In this document: in pieces, positions 1-8,863 of the stretch
Layout: each line of letters opens with the position of its first letter
Position numbering within the stretch: the stretch's first letter is position 1
Source: Mogibacterium pumilum
GTDB lineage: Bacteria; Bacillota; Clostridia; Peptostreptococcales; Anaerovoracaceae
Assembly: GCF_002243385.1 (NCBI RefSeq)
Contig: NZ_CP016199.1
Coordinates: 1,512,767-1,559,651 of the forward strand
Length of the DNA: 46,885 bases
Direction: 5' to 3'
Translations under genes and position numbers: made by a program
Notes under the pieces: generated by a model
Seen by the model: the letters and a program-made list of their open reading frames with translations, nothing else
What the model was told of the DNA's origin: nothing
Database searches by the model: none

Positions 1-220
1 ACTGTCTCGGTGATACGTTTACCTTTTGGGCTTCGGTTTGTGTAGCAACCTCACCCACCGTTTAGCCTTGTATCCGGTTTCTGTTCGTAGGCTCGATGGC
101 TTTGCTACACCGCTTCCTTCACTTGAGCATTACTGCTTTCCGCTTGCGGTTCGCTACACTTGGCGGTAAATACCCGTGACTGGACTCTCACCAGTAAGAA
201 CTGTGCCATGCCCGGCACAC
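1..220 (-). mobile_element. Group IIC intron, 5' part (truncated by window edge)
   Basis: Read on the minus strand from position 220 leftward, the sequence begins GTGTGCCGGGCATGGCAC. It continues with a GGTGAGAGTCC block and a GAAGGAAGCGG block. These are typical of domain I of bacterial class C (group IIC) self-splicing introns, which start with GUGYG. The 5' boundary falls 4 nt after a perfect terminator hairpin (225-259), which is where group IIC introns usually insert. The window shows only about 220 nt of domain I; the intron-encoded reverse transcriptase and domains V and VI would lie left of base 1. Whether the element is complete or degraded cannot be judged here. Confidence 0.82.
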
Positions 221-224
221 AACG

Positions 225-259
225 AATAGCGGAGTGTGGATTTTCCACACTCCGCTATT
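225..259 (-). terminator. Rho-independent terminator of the methyltransferase gene, intron target
   Basis: A perfect 16-bp inverted repeat (225-240 with 244-259) has a 3-nt loop. On the minus strand it lies downstream of the methyltransferase gene ending at 400 and would be its terminator. The expected T-tract is cut after CGTT by the start of the group IIC intron at 220, consistent with intron insertion into a terminator. Confidence 0.75.
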
Positions 260-399
260 AAATTAAAAAATATCTATTCACCATACATTGTGAGATACAT
301 TTCTGCAAATTCTATGATTAGATAAAAAATCCTAAATCTCGTCTAGTTCATCGATATCTGAGAATCCCCTTCCTTCGCCCCATACCGCTTTAACCTGCA

Positions 400-1722
400 T
401 CACTTTACTAAATACTCCTTGCCAAATATATCAACAACTATATATGCGACATTTCCTCGCGAAATGAACTTTATATCATCGTAATTTTCCGTGACACTGA
501 TTTCTGCCGAAAATTCGCCGTTATAATCAGGATCAATCATGATGTAATCGATGAGAGCCTCCGGTGTACTCTTACATGCATTTTGGAGCAACTCTCTATC
601 CTTATGCTGCACGTATCCAATTTCAAGTTCAGGCCTGAAGGCCATGAGTTTTGCATGGCAAAGCTTCTTGCCATTTTCCAGCTCATCAGCTCTCTCAATC
701 TTAATTATCGCATCTGTCCTATATGGACGCTCTTCTCCATTTCCATAGAAAAGGTAATTGGACTCGCAACCATCGAGCCTTTTCTTCGTAGTTCCGAGCG
801 CCAGAGTCTCAATATCGCAGCCAACCCAGCATCTCCCCATGGAATTTGCAGCCTCGAGGAACGAACCAGATCCACAGAAGAAATCTCCTACCAGATCTCC
901 TTTCTTCGTACAGGAACTAAGTATTCGCCTCATAAGTTCGAGCGGTTTCTGTGTCGCGTAACCATTTCTCTCCCCTGAAGTCCTACCGACCATATCGATG
1001 CTCCAAACATCCTTCATATTTACGAGCGTATACCATCCATATTCATCCTGATATTCCCTCACACCTTTGAAGCGATACGGTTTAAAGTCTCGGTTATAAG
1101 ATTTCTCCTTGGGAACATTGAGGTAATAGATCTTGGACTTGCTGTACATGAGTATCGTATCATGCTTTCTCGAGAAATGCGTCTTGGCACTGCCGCCAGA
1201 CTTATATTTCCAAATGATCTCGTTACGCATATTCTCATATCCAAAAATCTCATCCATGACTAGCTTAACGTAGTGTGCCGAGTGCCAGTCTAGATGTACC
1301 CAAATAAGCCCATCATCTGCAAGCAACTTTTTTATCAGAACCAGTCTGGTAGTCATATTCTCCACGTACTGATTGATGCTTCTGTCAAATGTATCGTCAT
1401 ATGCTAGATGCTTAACTTTATGGGTCTTACCTTCACTATCTCGTATCGCAACAGTCGCATCGTATTTAGATTTCGTAAAGAATGGAGGGTCAATATATAT
1501 GCACTTGAACTTGCCTTCGTAGCCATTATTAAGGAGCCATGTCATGAACTCAAGGTTATCACCTATAGCAAGTATGTTATCGTCTAGACCAGAACCGTCA
1601 GCACTAGCACTAAAACTATCATACATATGCTTTTCCATAACTTTAAATGGCTTAGATACCGTGATTTCACCGTGATCTAAACCTCGAATAATACTCTCTG
1701 CAATTCCCAGAACTTTGCTCAT
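400..1722 (-). CDS. Site-specific DNA-methyltransferase, beta class (type III Mod-like)
   Basis: Predicted SAM-dependent DNA N6-adenine or N4-cytosine methyltransferase of about 440 residues. The catalytic motif DPPF (about residues 78-81) comes before a TQKP motif (about 257) and the SAM-binding FFCGSGS motif (about 281-287). This order defines the beta class, to which the Mod subunits of type III restriction systems belong; the segment VHLDWHSAHY also resembles Mod proteins. The C-terminal 120 residues match nothing I recognise. I chose the ATG at 1722 because AGAGGATGG lies at good spacing before it; an ATG three codons upstream (1731) has its Shine-Dalgarno directly abutting. No restriction subunit is visible on the right, where the dlt operon follows, and an intron abuts the left side, so it appears to be an orphan. 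Target sequence unknown. Confidence 0.85.
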   Translation of the reverse strand: MSKVLGIAESIIRGLDHGEITVSKPFKVMEKHMYDSFSASADGSGLDDNILAIGDNLEFMTWLLNNGYEGKFKCIYIDPPFFTKSKYDATVAIRDSEGKTHKVKHLAYDDTFDRSINQYVENMTTRLVLIKKLLADDGLIWVHLDWHSAHYVKLVMDEIFGYENMRNEIIWKYKSGGSAKTHFSRKHDTILMYSKSKIYYLNVPKEKSYNRDFKPYRFKGVREYQDEYGWYTLVNMKDVWSIDMVGRTSGERNGYATQKPLELMRRILSSCTKKGDLVGDFFCGSGSFLEAANSMGRCWVGCDIETLALGTTKKRLDGCESNYLFYGNGEERPYRTDAIIKIERADELENGKKLCHAKLMAFRPELEIGYVQHKDRELLQNACKSTPEALIDYIMIDPDYNGEFSAEISVTENYDDIKFISRGNVAYIVVDIFGKEYLVK

Positions 1723-1829
1723 CTTAACCATCCTCTTCAGTTAGCAGTTCATACACTGCTTTTAGCAGTACTTGTTATTATAGAATATTGATATTAATAT
1801 GTCTATTTGCCTATATCAAAATAAATAGT

Positions 1830-1876
1830 CCCCGAGGCTCTGAGTTTGCATTTACTGCATTCTCAATGCATCGGGG
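1830..1876 (-). terminator. Possible terminator of the dlt operon
   Basis: CCCCGA (1830-1835) pairs with TCGGGG (1871-1876), with inner TGAG/CTCA and TGCA/TGCA pairings. On the minus strand it is followed by ACTATTTATTTT. It lies about 155 nt past the end of dltD. The stem is interrupted, so confidence is moderate. Confidence 0.45.
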
Positions 1877-2031
1877 CATTTAATCAATAGATATCTATTT
1901 GCTATTTTTAGAATTCAGCGTATGTAAATGCTGGACTACTTAACATGCTTCCAAATAACGAGAACATGTACAGCGCAGCCATAAATATGAACATGTACAG
2001 AGTATATTTCAGCGATATCTTATTTTTAATT

Positions 2032-3192
2032 TTACTTATGAACGAATTCTGCAACTTTTTCATTAATCCTTACCCAACCTTCATTCCATGGATGAACTGC
2101 ATCCGAAACTATATATTTATTATAGCTATATCCTGTCATATCAGTGTAATCGGCACCGTATTGATCTGACAGACCCTTAATCTTCTGACCAACAACAGCA
2201 CGCTTATCTGCAGTCATACCAGTATAGTCATACCATCTACCATTAACAGGAAGTAGTATCAGCTTCACTTTAATGCCATTGGCTTTTGCAATCTGGAGAA
2301 AGGCCTCAAGATCGTTATATTCAGGCGAATTATCATAGTTTTCATCCAGTCGGACATCCTTCATCTTGGGATATACCTGCCTAAACTTATTTCTCCATAC
2401 ACGATTACTCATGTAGAATGGATTGTCTGCCTTGTCCTCACTATCTCTGTGAGCCTCTTTCAACAGGTTATTCCAGTTAAAGTTTTCCGGGCTATATCTC
2501 TCGAAGTTTGGCGGTGTCTTCTTGTTTCGCATCATGAATTTCATAGCTGCTCCGACAGTAATCTTATCCTTATCGAAAGCATGACGTCTTTCAAATCCAT
2601 ACAATAGATTTGGTTCCTCATGAAGGTTAACATTGTTGATCATACGCGCCTTCATCTGTAGACTCTTATTCTTAGATAACAGATTCTCAGTTCTCTTAGC
2701 AACGTATTTCTTAGTCTTGAGTGGAATATTCTTGTTTTCCATGAATGAGAAGTACTCCGTCTCAGAGAATCTAAGCGCATAGTCATTCTTTTTAACGCCA
2801 GACTGTTTAAACCAAGTCGGTGAAACTAGCAGGATGACCTTCTTGCTCTTAAGATGTGGCTGCAGTGCACCAAGTGCAACAGTGTGGAACAGCGTCTGAT
2901 TGAACGGTCCTCCGACTGTAACCAGCTTTACATCTGTATCCTTGAATAAGTTCGTAGGATGATATTGAGTCTTTCGGCCATGCCTGAACTCGGATGAACC
3001 GAGCATGAGCACGGAATCCTTATCAAGATTTTGAGACAGCGCATTGTACGATAAATCCTTGTATGTATTATACCAGGTCCCGAACTGACCCGACTTGTCT
3101 TTAAGATCATTATTAGCGCATATGAAGTGCACAATTACTGTGAACATCGCCAGCAGCACGAGAGCCACTACAAACGAGTTTATCTTCTTCAT
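2032..3192 (-). CDS. dltD: DltD, teichoic acid D-alanylation protein
   Basis: Extracytoplasmic SGNH-fold protein of 386 residues needed for the last steps of D-alanine transfer to teichoic acid. An N-terminal membrane anchor spans about residues 7-25. The family motif GSSE is at 65-68 (nucleophile serine) and the C-terminal Asp/His pair is in SDAVHPWNEGW (Asp364, His367), completing a Ser-Asp-His set. It is the last gene of dltABCD, starting 18 nt after dltC. Length and order match the Firmicute family. In relatives DltD works with the membrane acyltransferase DltB on the outer face of the membrane, lowering negative surface charge and raising resistance to cationic peptides. Identification is firm. 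Confidence 0.93.
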   Translation of the reverse strand: MKKINSFVVALVLLAMFTVIVHFICANNDLKDKSGQFGTWYNTYKDLSYNALSQNLDKDSVLMLGSSEFRHGRKTQYHPTNLFKDTDVKLVTVGGPFNQTLFHTVALGALQPHLKSKKVILLVSPTWFKQSGVKKNDYALRFSETEYFSFMENKNIPLKTKKYVAKRTENLLSKNKSLQMKARMINNVNLHEEPNLLYGFERRHAFDKDKITVGAAMKFMMRNKKTPPNFERYSPENFNWNNLLKEAHRDSEDKADNPFYMSNRVWRNKFRQVYPKMKDVRLDENYDNSPEYNDLEAFLQIAKANGIKVKLILLPVNGRWYDYTGMTADKRAVVGQKIKGLSDQYGADYTDMTGYSYNKYIVSDAVHPWNEGWVRINEKVAEFVHK

Positions 3193-3210
3193 CTTATCTT
3201 CGTTCCTGTC

Positions 3211-3450
3211 TTATTCTCCTAGAATTCTTGCTGAAACTGTCTCAACAATCTTATTAGGTGTATCCATCTGCTCTCTTGTGAACTCGGATGGTGATAGTAC
3301 TACTCCGTACTCATCCTGGATATCTAGCAAGAGACTAACGTAATCTAGCGAATCGATCAGATCCTCTTCCAGCAAGTTGATGTCTGGGTTCTCTTTTACA
3401 ATTTCATCTCCACAAATGTTCTCAATGATGTCCAGTAACTTATCTCTCAT
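3211..3450 (-). CDS. dltC: DltC, D-alanyl carrier protein
   Basis: Small acidic acyl-carrier-type protein of 79 residues, the normal size. The phosphopantetheine attachment serine is Ser34 in the motif LIDSLDY. It receives activated D-alanine from DltA and hands it to the membrane acyltransferase DltB. A clear ribosome binding site (AGGAGGAAAA) precedes the ATG at 3450. The gap of 125 nt from dltB is the largest inside the operon, but the four-gene order leaves little doubt that it is co-transcribed. Confidence 0.95.
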   Translation of the reverse strand: MRDKLLDIIENICGDEIVKENPDINLLEEDLIDSLDYVSLLLDIQDEYGVVLSPSEFTREQMDTPNKIVETVSARILGE

Positions 3451-3575
3451 ATCGTTTTCCTCCTGTGTTTAACACTCTTGTAAATATTTTTTAATTTTTT
3501 ATGATTAGCTTATTTCCTGAGACATGTACCTCAGTGGCTTCAGCGCATGATTTGTTAGCACCATTCCTTCACGCA

Positions 3576-4739
3576 TTACATATTTATCAGTATTCCGAGT
3601 CTTCCTGAGAAGATGAAGAATCCTAACATTACTAGGTGGAATGTGATAAACCACGAAACTGCGATATACCACTTATCCTTTTTATGAGCCTTGTAGAATT
3701 TCGACTTCTTCTGGAATATCTCGCATACGGATAGCAGCACGCCGTGATATAGGCCGTAAAATATGTAATTGCTTTCCAGTCCATGCCACACACCCATTAC
3801 AAACATGTTTATCATAAATGCAATAGACGCAATTGCCATCTTGTTCTTAACCTTGCGGCTTCTAACGAGCGCCATAGTGATTCTTGAGAACAGGAAGTCT
3901 CTAAACCAGAATGACAGCGTCATATGCCAGCGGTTCCAAAACTCCTTGATATCCTTGCTTACGAACGGAGCATTGAAGTTTTCTGGGGTCTTAACCCCAA
4001 ATATGTAGCTGGCACCTATAGCCATGTTACTGTATCCCGCAAAGTCGAAGAATAGATATATTCCGTATAGATAGAAGTAAATTGCTATCGAGTACCACGT
4101 TCCCCCGGTTCCGAAGTAATTCATAACCGTGTAGAAGCATGCTGCAATTACCATCTTGTACATCATACCTTTCAGTATCTTGTAAATACCCTCTCCGAAC
4201 ATCTCAAGGTATTCGTCTTTAGGTATGATATTATCTATATCTTCATCAAATCTTCTGCTTCTGTCGATAGGTCCCGATGTAATTGCAGGGAAGAATAGCA
4301 GTAGATATATGAAGTTAGAAGCCTTGAAACTCGTAATAACTCCATCATATATCTCAATTACCATCTGTACGGCCTTGAATGTCATGTAGGATAGTCCCAG
4401 GAATGCAAAAAGATGATATTTGTTACCTGTCAGACCGAGCAGTTTATAGATAGTAAGTGGTGCTATGCTCGCTAGCAAGAATATCCTGTACTGCCAGGTC
4501 ACTCTACCCTTCTTAGTTCTAAGCTCCAGATATATGCGAACTATCGCATATTCTATTGCCGTGAACAGCGCTAGGTTGCAGAGGGCTATTAGGTTGCTGC
4601 CCATAGAGAGCCAGATGAACACAAATGTTACGAACATGCCATACCATTTTAGTGATTTCTCCCTGCAACCCAGATATATTGCAGGAATCGACAGACCCGC
4701 TAACCATATAAAGAAGCTATTGTCTGTAAAGAGCTGCAT
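3576..4739 (-). CDS. dltB: DltB, MBOAT-family D-alanyl transferase membrane subunit
   Basis: Polytopic membrane protein of 387 residues in the membrane-bound O-acyltransferase family. It moves D-alanine from DltC across or at the membrane toward teichoic acid. Visible family signatures are WNRWHMTLSFWFRDF in the second half and the invariant histidine in GVWHG (His319). About ten hydrophobic segments are apparent. Its ATG at 4739 follows directly on the dltA stop codon (TAGATG), so translation is probably coupled to dltA. Length agrees with the family (about 380-400). Confidence 0.95.
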   Translation of the reverse strand: MQLFTDNSFFIWLAGLSIPAIYLGCREKSLKWYGMFVTFVFIWLSMGSNLIALCNLALFTAIEYAIVRIYLELRTKKGRVTWQYRIFLLASIAPLTIYKLLGLTGNKYHLFAFLGLSYMTFKAVQMVIEIYDGVITSFKASNFIYLLLFFPAITSGPIDRSRRFDEDIDNIIPKDEYLEMFGEGIYKILKGMMYKMVIAACFYTVMNYFGTGGTWYSIAIYFYLYGIYLFFDFAGYSNMAIGASYIFGVKTPENFNAPFVSKDIKEFWNRWHMTLSFWFRDFLFSRITMALVRSRKVKNKMAIASIAFMINMFVMGVWHGLESNYIFYGLYHGVLLSVCEIFQKKSKFYKAHKKDKWYIAVSWFITFHLVMLGFFIFSGRLGILINM

Positions 4740-6257
4740 CTATACCAATTCCTCCAATTTCTTTCTATCCGCCTTGCCGTTATTAGTGAGCGGCATCTTG
4801 TCTATGAACTTTACACGCTTTGGAACCATATAGCTTGGCAGGAAGTCCTTAAGCGCTTCACGCACATACTTTCTACCGCTATAATCATCAGCGATGATAT
4901 CTCCTTCTCTTACCACGAAGGCAGTTAAGCTTTCCACCTTACCTTCACGCTTCTTCGGTATAACTGCAGCAGCCGCTACCCCTTCTATATTTGTAAGATT
5001 AGACTCGATGTCTCCAAGCTCGATTCTGTATCCGTGAAGCTTTATCTGATGATCAATTCTACCGTCGCAGAACAGCATTCCTGATTCATCGTAGTGGCCA
5101 GTATCACCAGTTCGATACGCTCTTATTAGTTCCTTAGGATCCTCACTGAGAGAACCAGCTTCTGCCATAAAGAATACCTTGTCAGTTCTCTCCTTGTCAT
5201 TGTAATATCCTGAGCTTACAGAATCTCCTACTATTATCATCTCGCTGTTCTCTGAATCAATTCTGATCTCGGTTCCAGGCTTAGGAAGTCCGATTGGCAG
5301 TGCACCATCTTTGGCGATAACATCATCTGTGATATCGATTTCAGTAACACATACCGTTGATTCTGTTGGTCCATATGTGTTTATTACTTTTGCCCTCGGA
5401 AATCTAGTTCTTAGCTGCTTTGCAGTGTCTTTAGCCAGAACTTCTCCGCAGAAGAGGAACGCCTTGATGCTTCCAAATTTTTCTTCACTAAACTCCGCTT
5501 CTCCGAGACACATGTCTGAGAACGATGGTGTCGATACCCAGTACTCTATGTTGGATGCTGAGATGTATTTTAGCATCTCTGACATATCCTGCTGCAAGCC
5601 CTTGTCTAGAGCAATGATTGTAGAACCAGTTGCAAGACCAGTATATATGTCCATTACCGAAAGGTCGAATGAGAATGGCGCTTGATTTAAGAATCTGGTC
5701 GCTTCCGATATGCCTCCGGAAAGTGTTACGGACCATTTTAGGTAGTTGTTAAGTGCATCTGCTGGAATCTTAACTCCTTTAGGCTTTCCTGTACTTCCTG
5801 ATGTAAAGATGATGTAGTAAGTCTCATCTCCTGATACAGGCTCTCTATCCTCAAATGATGTATCTCCATCAAAGATACTCTCAAGTTGCGCTCTGCCAAC
5901 AACCTCATACTTGGAATCTATATCAAGCATATCTTCGTGCTGTGTAACTATTACGATTTCGTTATCTATCGCCGATGCTATATCGCTTACCCTCTCAGGA
6001 GGGTTTCCAATATCAACCGGACAATATGCATGGCCTGATCTAACACAGGCGAGAAAAGCGACAAGCATATCTGGATGCTTATGTCCGTAAACCATAATCG
6101 GTTCGCGATTCCCATCTAGTCTATTCGATATGTAGCTTGCCAGTGCTGATGACTTATTCCACAGTTCACCATATGTCATCTCTCCATCCCTGGAGCTGAA
6201 CACTAAACGCTCTGGCGATTCTATAGCAGTGTTTTTGATCTTTGCTATTATATCCAT
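4740..6257 (-). CDS. dltA: DltA, D-alanine--D-alanyl carrier protein ligase
   Basis: Cytoplasmic adenylate-forming enzyme of 505 residues that activates D-alanine with ATP and loads it on DltC. Diagnostic elements in order: the P-loop-like FTSGSTGKPKG (near residue 150), NTYGPTEST (near 290), the hinge region GRIDHQIKLHGYRIE, and the C-terminal catalytic lysine in NNGKADRKK (Lys495). The ribosome binding site TGGAGGT is 6 nt before the ATG at 6257. It is the first gene of dltABCD. I found no dltX-like small ORF upstream, although many Firmicute dlt operons have one. Family membership is certain. Confidence 0.96.
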   Translation of the reverse strand: MDIIAKIKNTAIESPERLVFSSRDGEMTYGELWNKSSALASYISNRLDGNREPIMVYGHKHPDMLVAFLACVRSGHAYCPVDIGNPPERVSDIASAIDNEIVIVTQHEDMLDIDSKYEVVGRAQLESIFDGDTSFEDREPVSGDETYYIIFTSGSTGKPKGVKIPADALNNYLKWSVTLSGGISEATRFLNQAPFSFDLSVMDIYTGLATGSTIIALDKGLQQDMSEMLKYISASNIEYWVSTPSFSDMCLGEAEFSEEKFGSIKAFLFCGEVLAKDTAKQLRTRFPRAKVINTYGPTESTVCVTEIDITDDVIAKDGALPIGLPKPGTEIRIDSENSEMIIVGDSVSSGYYNDKERTDKVFFMAEAGSLSEDPKELIRAYRTGDTGHYDESGMLFCDGRIDHQIKLHGYRIELGDIESNLTNIEGVAAAAVIPKKREGKVESLTAFVVREGDIIADDYSGRKYVREALKDFLPSYMVPKRVKFIDKMPLTNNGKADRKKLEELV

Positions 6258-6502
6258 ATCGTACCTCCATTAGTCTCTTGTTGCTATAAATATTATCCAA
6301 AGTGCCTTAAATGAAGGGGAAGAATTTATTAAATAAAAATTAAGATTGAAATTTCTGCGTTTTTATACAAGTACATTGAATATTTCTAGACTATATATCG
6401 ACGTATCGCTTACAAACAGCGATGATATTCATAAACATTTAATTAATTTGCATACACCGTTCTAACTTAATTATTAAATGAAAAAATGAGACACGATAAA
6501 TA
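6258..6502. other. AT-rich intergenic region upstream of the dlt operon
   Basis: No credible gene is present in this AT-rich stretch. Because dltA reads leftward from 6257, the dlt promoter should lie here on the minus strand. Several TATAAA- or GATAAT-like hexamers occur, but none has a well-spaced -35 box, so I do not assign a promoter. It may depend on an activator, as dlt operons often do. Confidence 0.4.
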
Positions 6503-6550
6503 AAGTGTACCCCAAAAGTTAGTTTTGAGCCTAACTTTTGGAGTACACTT
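6503..6550 (-). terminator. Long near-perfect palindrome, terminator-like, resembling fused IS ends
   Basis: Two 20-nt arms (6503-6522 and 6531-6550) are reverse complements with one mismatch around an 8-nt loop. It lies 53 nt beyond the stop codon of the minus-strand gene at 6604 and is followed on that strand by TATTTATC, so it can serve as a terminator. The core begins TGTACCCCAAAAG and ends in the inverted equivalent TTTTGGAGTACA. This resembles IS3-family terminal repeats (TG...CA), so it may be a relic of two joined IS ends. Confidence 0.6.
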
Positions 6551-6603
6551 ATAAAATATATCATCGTAATATCAAGTGTTTTATTGTAAGTTGTCGTTGA
6601 TAA

Positions 6604-7215
6604 TTATTTCTTGACGATTTTGGCATATATCAGCTTCGATTCAAGATCTATTTCTTTGATGTGCTCACTTAATGATTCACCCGTAAGCTTCTTATACTCG
6701 GTTTCAGAGTTCACGCCCTTATCCTTAAGAATACCCTTCTTGGCTTTCTCAATCTCTGTCTTGCTGACGGATATTTTTCGTTTCTCTGCGATAGCATGAA
6801 GAACCAGCTTTTCCCTGACATTTTCCTTCGCCATCTCTTCAACCTGTCTATTGAACTGAACCTCAGTAATACCAGCTTCCTTTAGATACTCGGCCATAGT
6901 CATATCATACTCTTTAATTCGCTTATGATACTGGCTCTTGATATGTTCAATCTCCTTTGATAATTGAACTTTCGGATACTTGATCACCTTTGTATTCTTG
7001 ACTAGAGCTTGCCATTCCTGCTCAGTTAAAGCCTTGCTCTTAGGCATTTTAAACTCAACATACTTCTCAGAATTGATAAGATCATATCCATTGTATCTAG
7101 TGATTGTATAGGCAAAAAGCGCGACATCGATGACTATAAATATAAATAGTCCTATGGAGAGTTTCTGCTTACGAGTGTATCTCTTATGCGGATGCTTCCC
7201 CTTAGATAGCGACAT
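6604..7215 (-). CDS. Membrane-anchored protein resembling trigger-factor/SurA-type chaperone domain
   Basis: Protein of 203 residues. The basic N-terminus (SKGKHPHKRYTRKQK) is followed by one membrane segment at about residues 18-37 and a charged, largely helical outer domain. The part around EYDMTMAEYLKEAGITEVQFNRQVEEMA and the helices after it look like the chaperone arm of trigger factor or SurA; no PPIase domain is visible. Its ATG overlaps the end of the GH25 lysozyme gene by 14 nt, so the two are co-translated. An inferred role is helping fold or hold secreted proteins, perhaps the lysozyme. This rests on helix pattern only, and the family is not certain. Confidence 0.55.
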   Translation of the reverse strand: MSLSKGKHPHKRYTRKQKLSIGLFIFIVIDVALFAYTITRYNGYDLINSEKYVEFKMPKSKALTEQEWQALVKNTKVIKYPKVQLSKEIEHIKSQYHKRIKEYDMTMAEYLKEAGITEVQFNRQVEEMAKENVREKLVLHAIAEKRKISVSKTEIEKAKKGILKDKGVNSETEYKKLTGESLSEHIKEIDLESKLIYAKIVKK

Positions 7216-8641
7216 CGTCGCTCACCTCCTTATTAATCATTTTAAATTTATCACTGTTAAGCAGCGACTGTCCGCCGAGTTTGGCATCAGATTCTACCGA
7301 GCCGTCGATAATCTCGTATTTCTGTGAATTGTCTGGCTTTGCCAGTCCGTAGATGTCATTCCCAACAACAGCAGATACCCTGATCTGTTTAGGCTTTCCA
7401 TCTATAACATACTCAGTCTTACCGCTTGTATTCACCGACTCCCATTCCTCTGAATCGCTACTTCTATACTCAATCCTGTAATCGTCAACACTACCTCTAG
7501 CCGCCGTAAACTTTACATTCGTCTTACCATCCTTCACGCTAGTTACGACCTTTGAAGGCTCGAGGTCTACTGAATTTAGGATGTCTTCATCACCAATCTG
7601 AAACGGGATAACTTCTGTATATCCTATATAATCACCTTTTCCCTTTACAAGGGCGTATGCCGTGCCTTTATTGATGTTATTAACGTAAGAAATCGTATAA
7701 TCCTTGTTTAAAGTCAGCAACTTACCGTTGTCGGACAAATTAACGTTAATCGTTACAGGACTACCCGTGTATTTGAGCATATCATTAGATGCTTCAGCAC
7801 TAAGTCCATGGTTACCCACTTTCTTAGCACGCTTATTCACGTACATTACGTCGTAATCAACCTTACCCTTGATGCCATTAACACTTCCTGTGCTGGTAAA
7901 TTGCCACATCGTATAGTCGGACGATGCCGAGAGATTGCTAGAATAATGAGCAACCCACACTTCATGAGAGTTGTTCACCAGACTAGTGGTATCTACTCCT
8001 GTCGTACTTCCAGCAAGCGATGTCGATAAATAGATTGCGGCTGGATAACCTTGAGAGCGGCAGTATGATAGAAATGCATCTGCAACTGAAGTCATACGCT
8101 TCTTGGCATAATCACTACCATTTGCGCGCCACGAAGTATATGCACTATCAAAGCGTCCGTTTGAAAACTCGAGATCCATAACGAGCGGTAGCTCTATATC
8201 GTACTTCTTAGAGAGAGCGATTAGTCTCTTGGCCTCAGCAACAGCTTCTTCTTCATTTGTCGCTTGTGAATACCAGTACACGCCACGTGCAACGCCAGCC
8301 GCTTTGGCGCCCTCCATGTTAGTATCAAACTTAGAATCAACCTTGAGATCGAAGCTAGATGAGGTAGTAGCACCAGCTCTGATAAATGCATAGTCAACAC
8401 CATCGGACTTTACAGCGATCCAATCTATACTGCCTTGCCATTCAGATACATCTATTCCGAGAAATTCATAATAACCTTCTCGGTCCGATGGTGTAGTTGG
8501 CAGCGAAGTACCGGCAAATGAAGAGTTAGAAGCAAAAAACACCAAAACAAACAACGCCACAATCAAGGCAGCAACACGCGTGCCATCAGTGGACAAACAC
8601 TTCTTATTCGTTAAGCTTTTTCCTTTGCTATTTTGATTCAT
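7202..8641 (-). CDS. Secreted GH25 lysozyme (N-acetylmuramidase) with C-terminal Ig-like domains
   Basis: Protein of 479 residues. An N-terminal signal or anchor segment spans about residues 22-43. The glycoside hydrolase family 25 domain follows (about 60-275) with GIDVSEWQG and IDW (Asp64), the catalytic pair in VMDLEF (Asp156, Glu158), and the family ending MWQFTSTGSVNGIKGKVD. Downstream are a beta-rich repeat region (about 280-355) and a fibronectin-like segment (about 365-440). The enzyme would cleave the MurNAc-GlcNAc bond of peptidoglycan outside the cell. The gene overlaps the next one by 14 nt. The GH25 assignment is firm; the C-terminal domains are described from pattern only. Confidence 0.9.
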   Translation of the reverse strand: MNQNSKGKSLTNKKCLSTDGTRVAALIVALFVLVFFASNSSFAGTSLPTTPSDREGYYEFLGIDVSEWQGSIDWIAVKSDGVDYAFIRAGATTSSSFDLKVDSKFDTNMEGAKAAGVARGVYWYSQATNEEEAVAEAKRLIALSKKYDIELPLVMDLEFSNGRFDSAYTSWRANGSDYAKKRMTSVADAFLSYCRSQGYPAAIYLSTSLAGSTTGVDTTSLVNNSHEVWVAHYSSNLSASSDYTMWQFTSTGSVNGIKGKVDYDVMYVNKRAKKVGNHGLSAEASNDMLKYTGSPVTINVNLSDNGKLLTLNKDYTISYVNNINKGTAYALVKGKGDYIGYTEVIPFQIGDEDILNSVDLEPSKVVTSVKDGKTNVKFTAARGSVDDYRIEYRSSDSEEWESVNTSGKTEYVIDGKPKQIRVSAVVGNDIYGLAKPDNSQKYEIIDGSVESDAKLGGQSLLNSDKFKMINKEVSDDVAI

Positions 8642-8725
8642 TTTTAATCTCTCTATTTGCAGAATTATGATATTTAGCTATTGATTTCAGCGGATTTGCT
8701 AATTAAAAAGTCAGAAAAATAGAAC

Positions 8726-8744
8726 GTGGGTGATGAACACCCAC
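8726..8744 (-). terminator. Terminator of the NUDIX gene
   Basis: GTGGGTG (8726-8732) pairs with CACCCAC (8738-8744) around a 5-nt loop. On the minus strand the stem is followed by GTTCTATTTTTC. It lies 120 nt beyond the end of the NUDIX gene at 8864 and just upstream of the lysozyme gene. Confidence 0.6.
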
Positions 8745-8863
8745 ATCCACTGTCCTTTTATTATAGCATAATATTTATCTGTGCTGTGTGAAGACTCTAT
8801 GCAAATGACATCATATTGATTTTAATGATTGGATGATCTGAAATATAAAGATAAGATATCCCG

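Noticed and set aside
1-220. rRNA or CRISPR-like sequence at the left edge
   Set aside because: No repeats are present, and the reverse strand starts with GTGTGCC and continues with group IIC domain I blocks.
4465-4833. A 122-codon plus-strand frame inside dltA/dltB
   Set aside because: Antisense shadow of two well-supported genes; no promoter, site or motif.
6258-6603. dltX small gene upstream of dltA
   Set aside because: All three minus-strand frames near dltA are broken by stops within a short distance, and no start with a ribosome binding site is seen.
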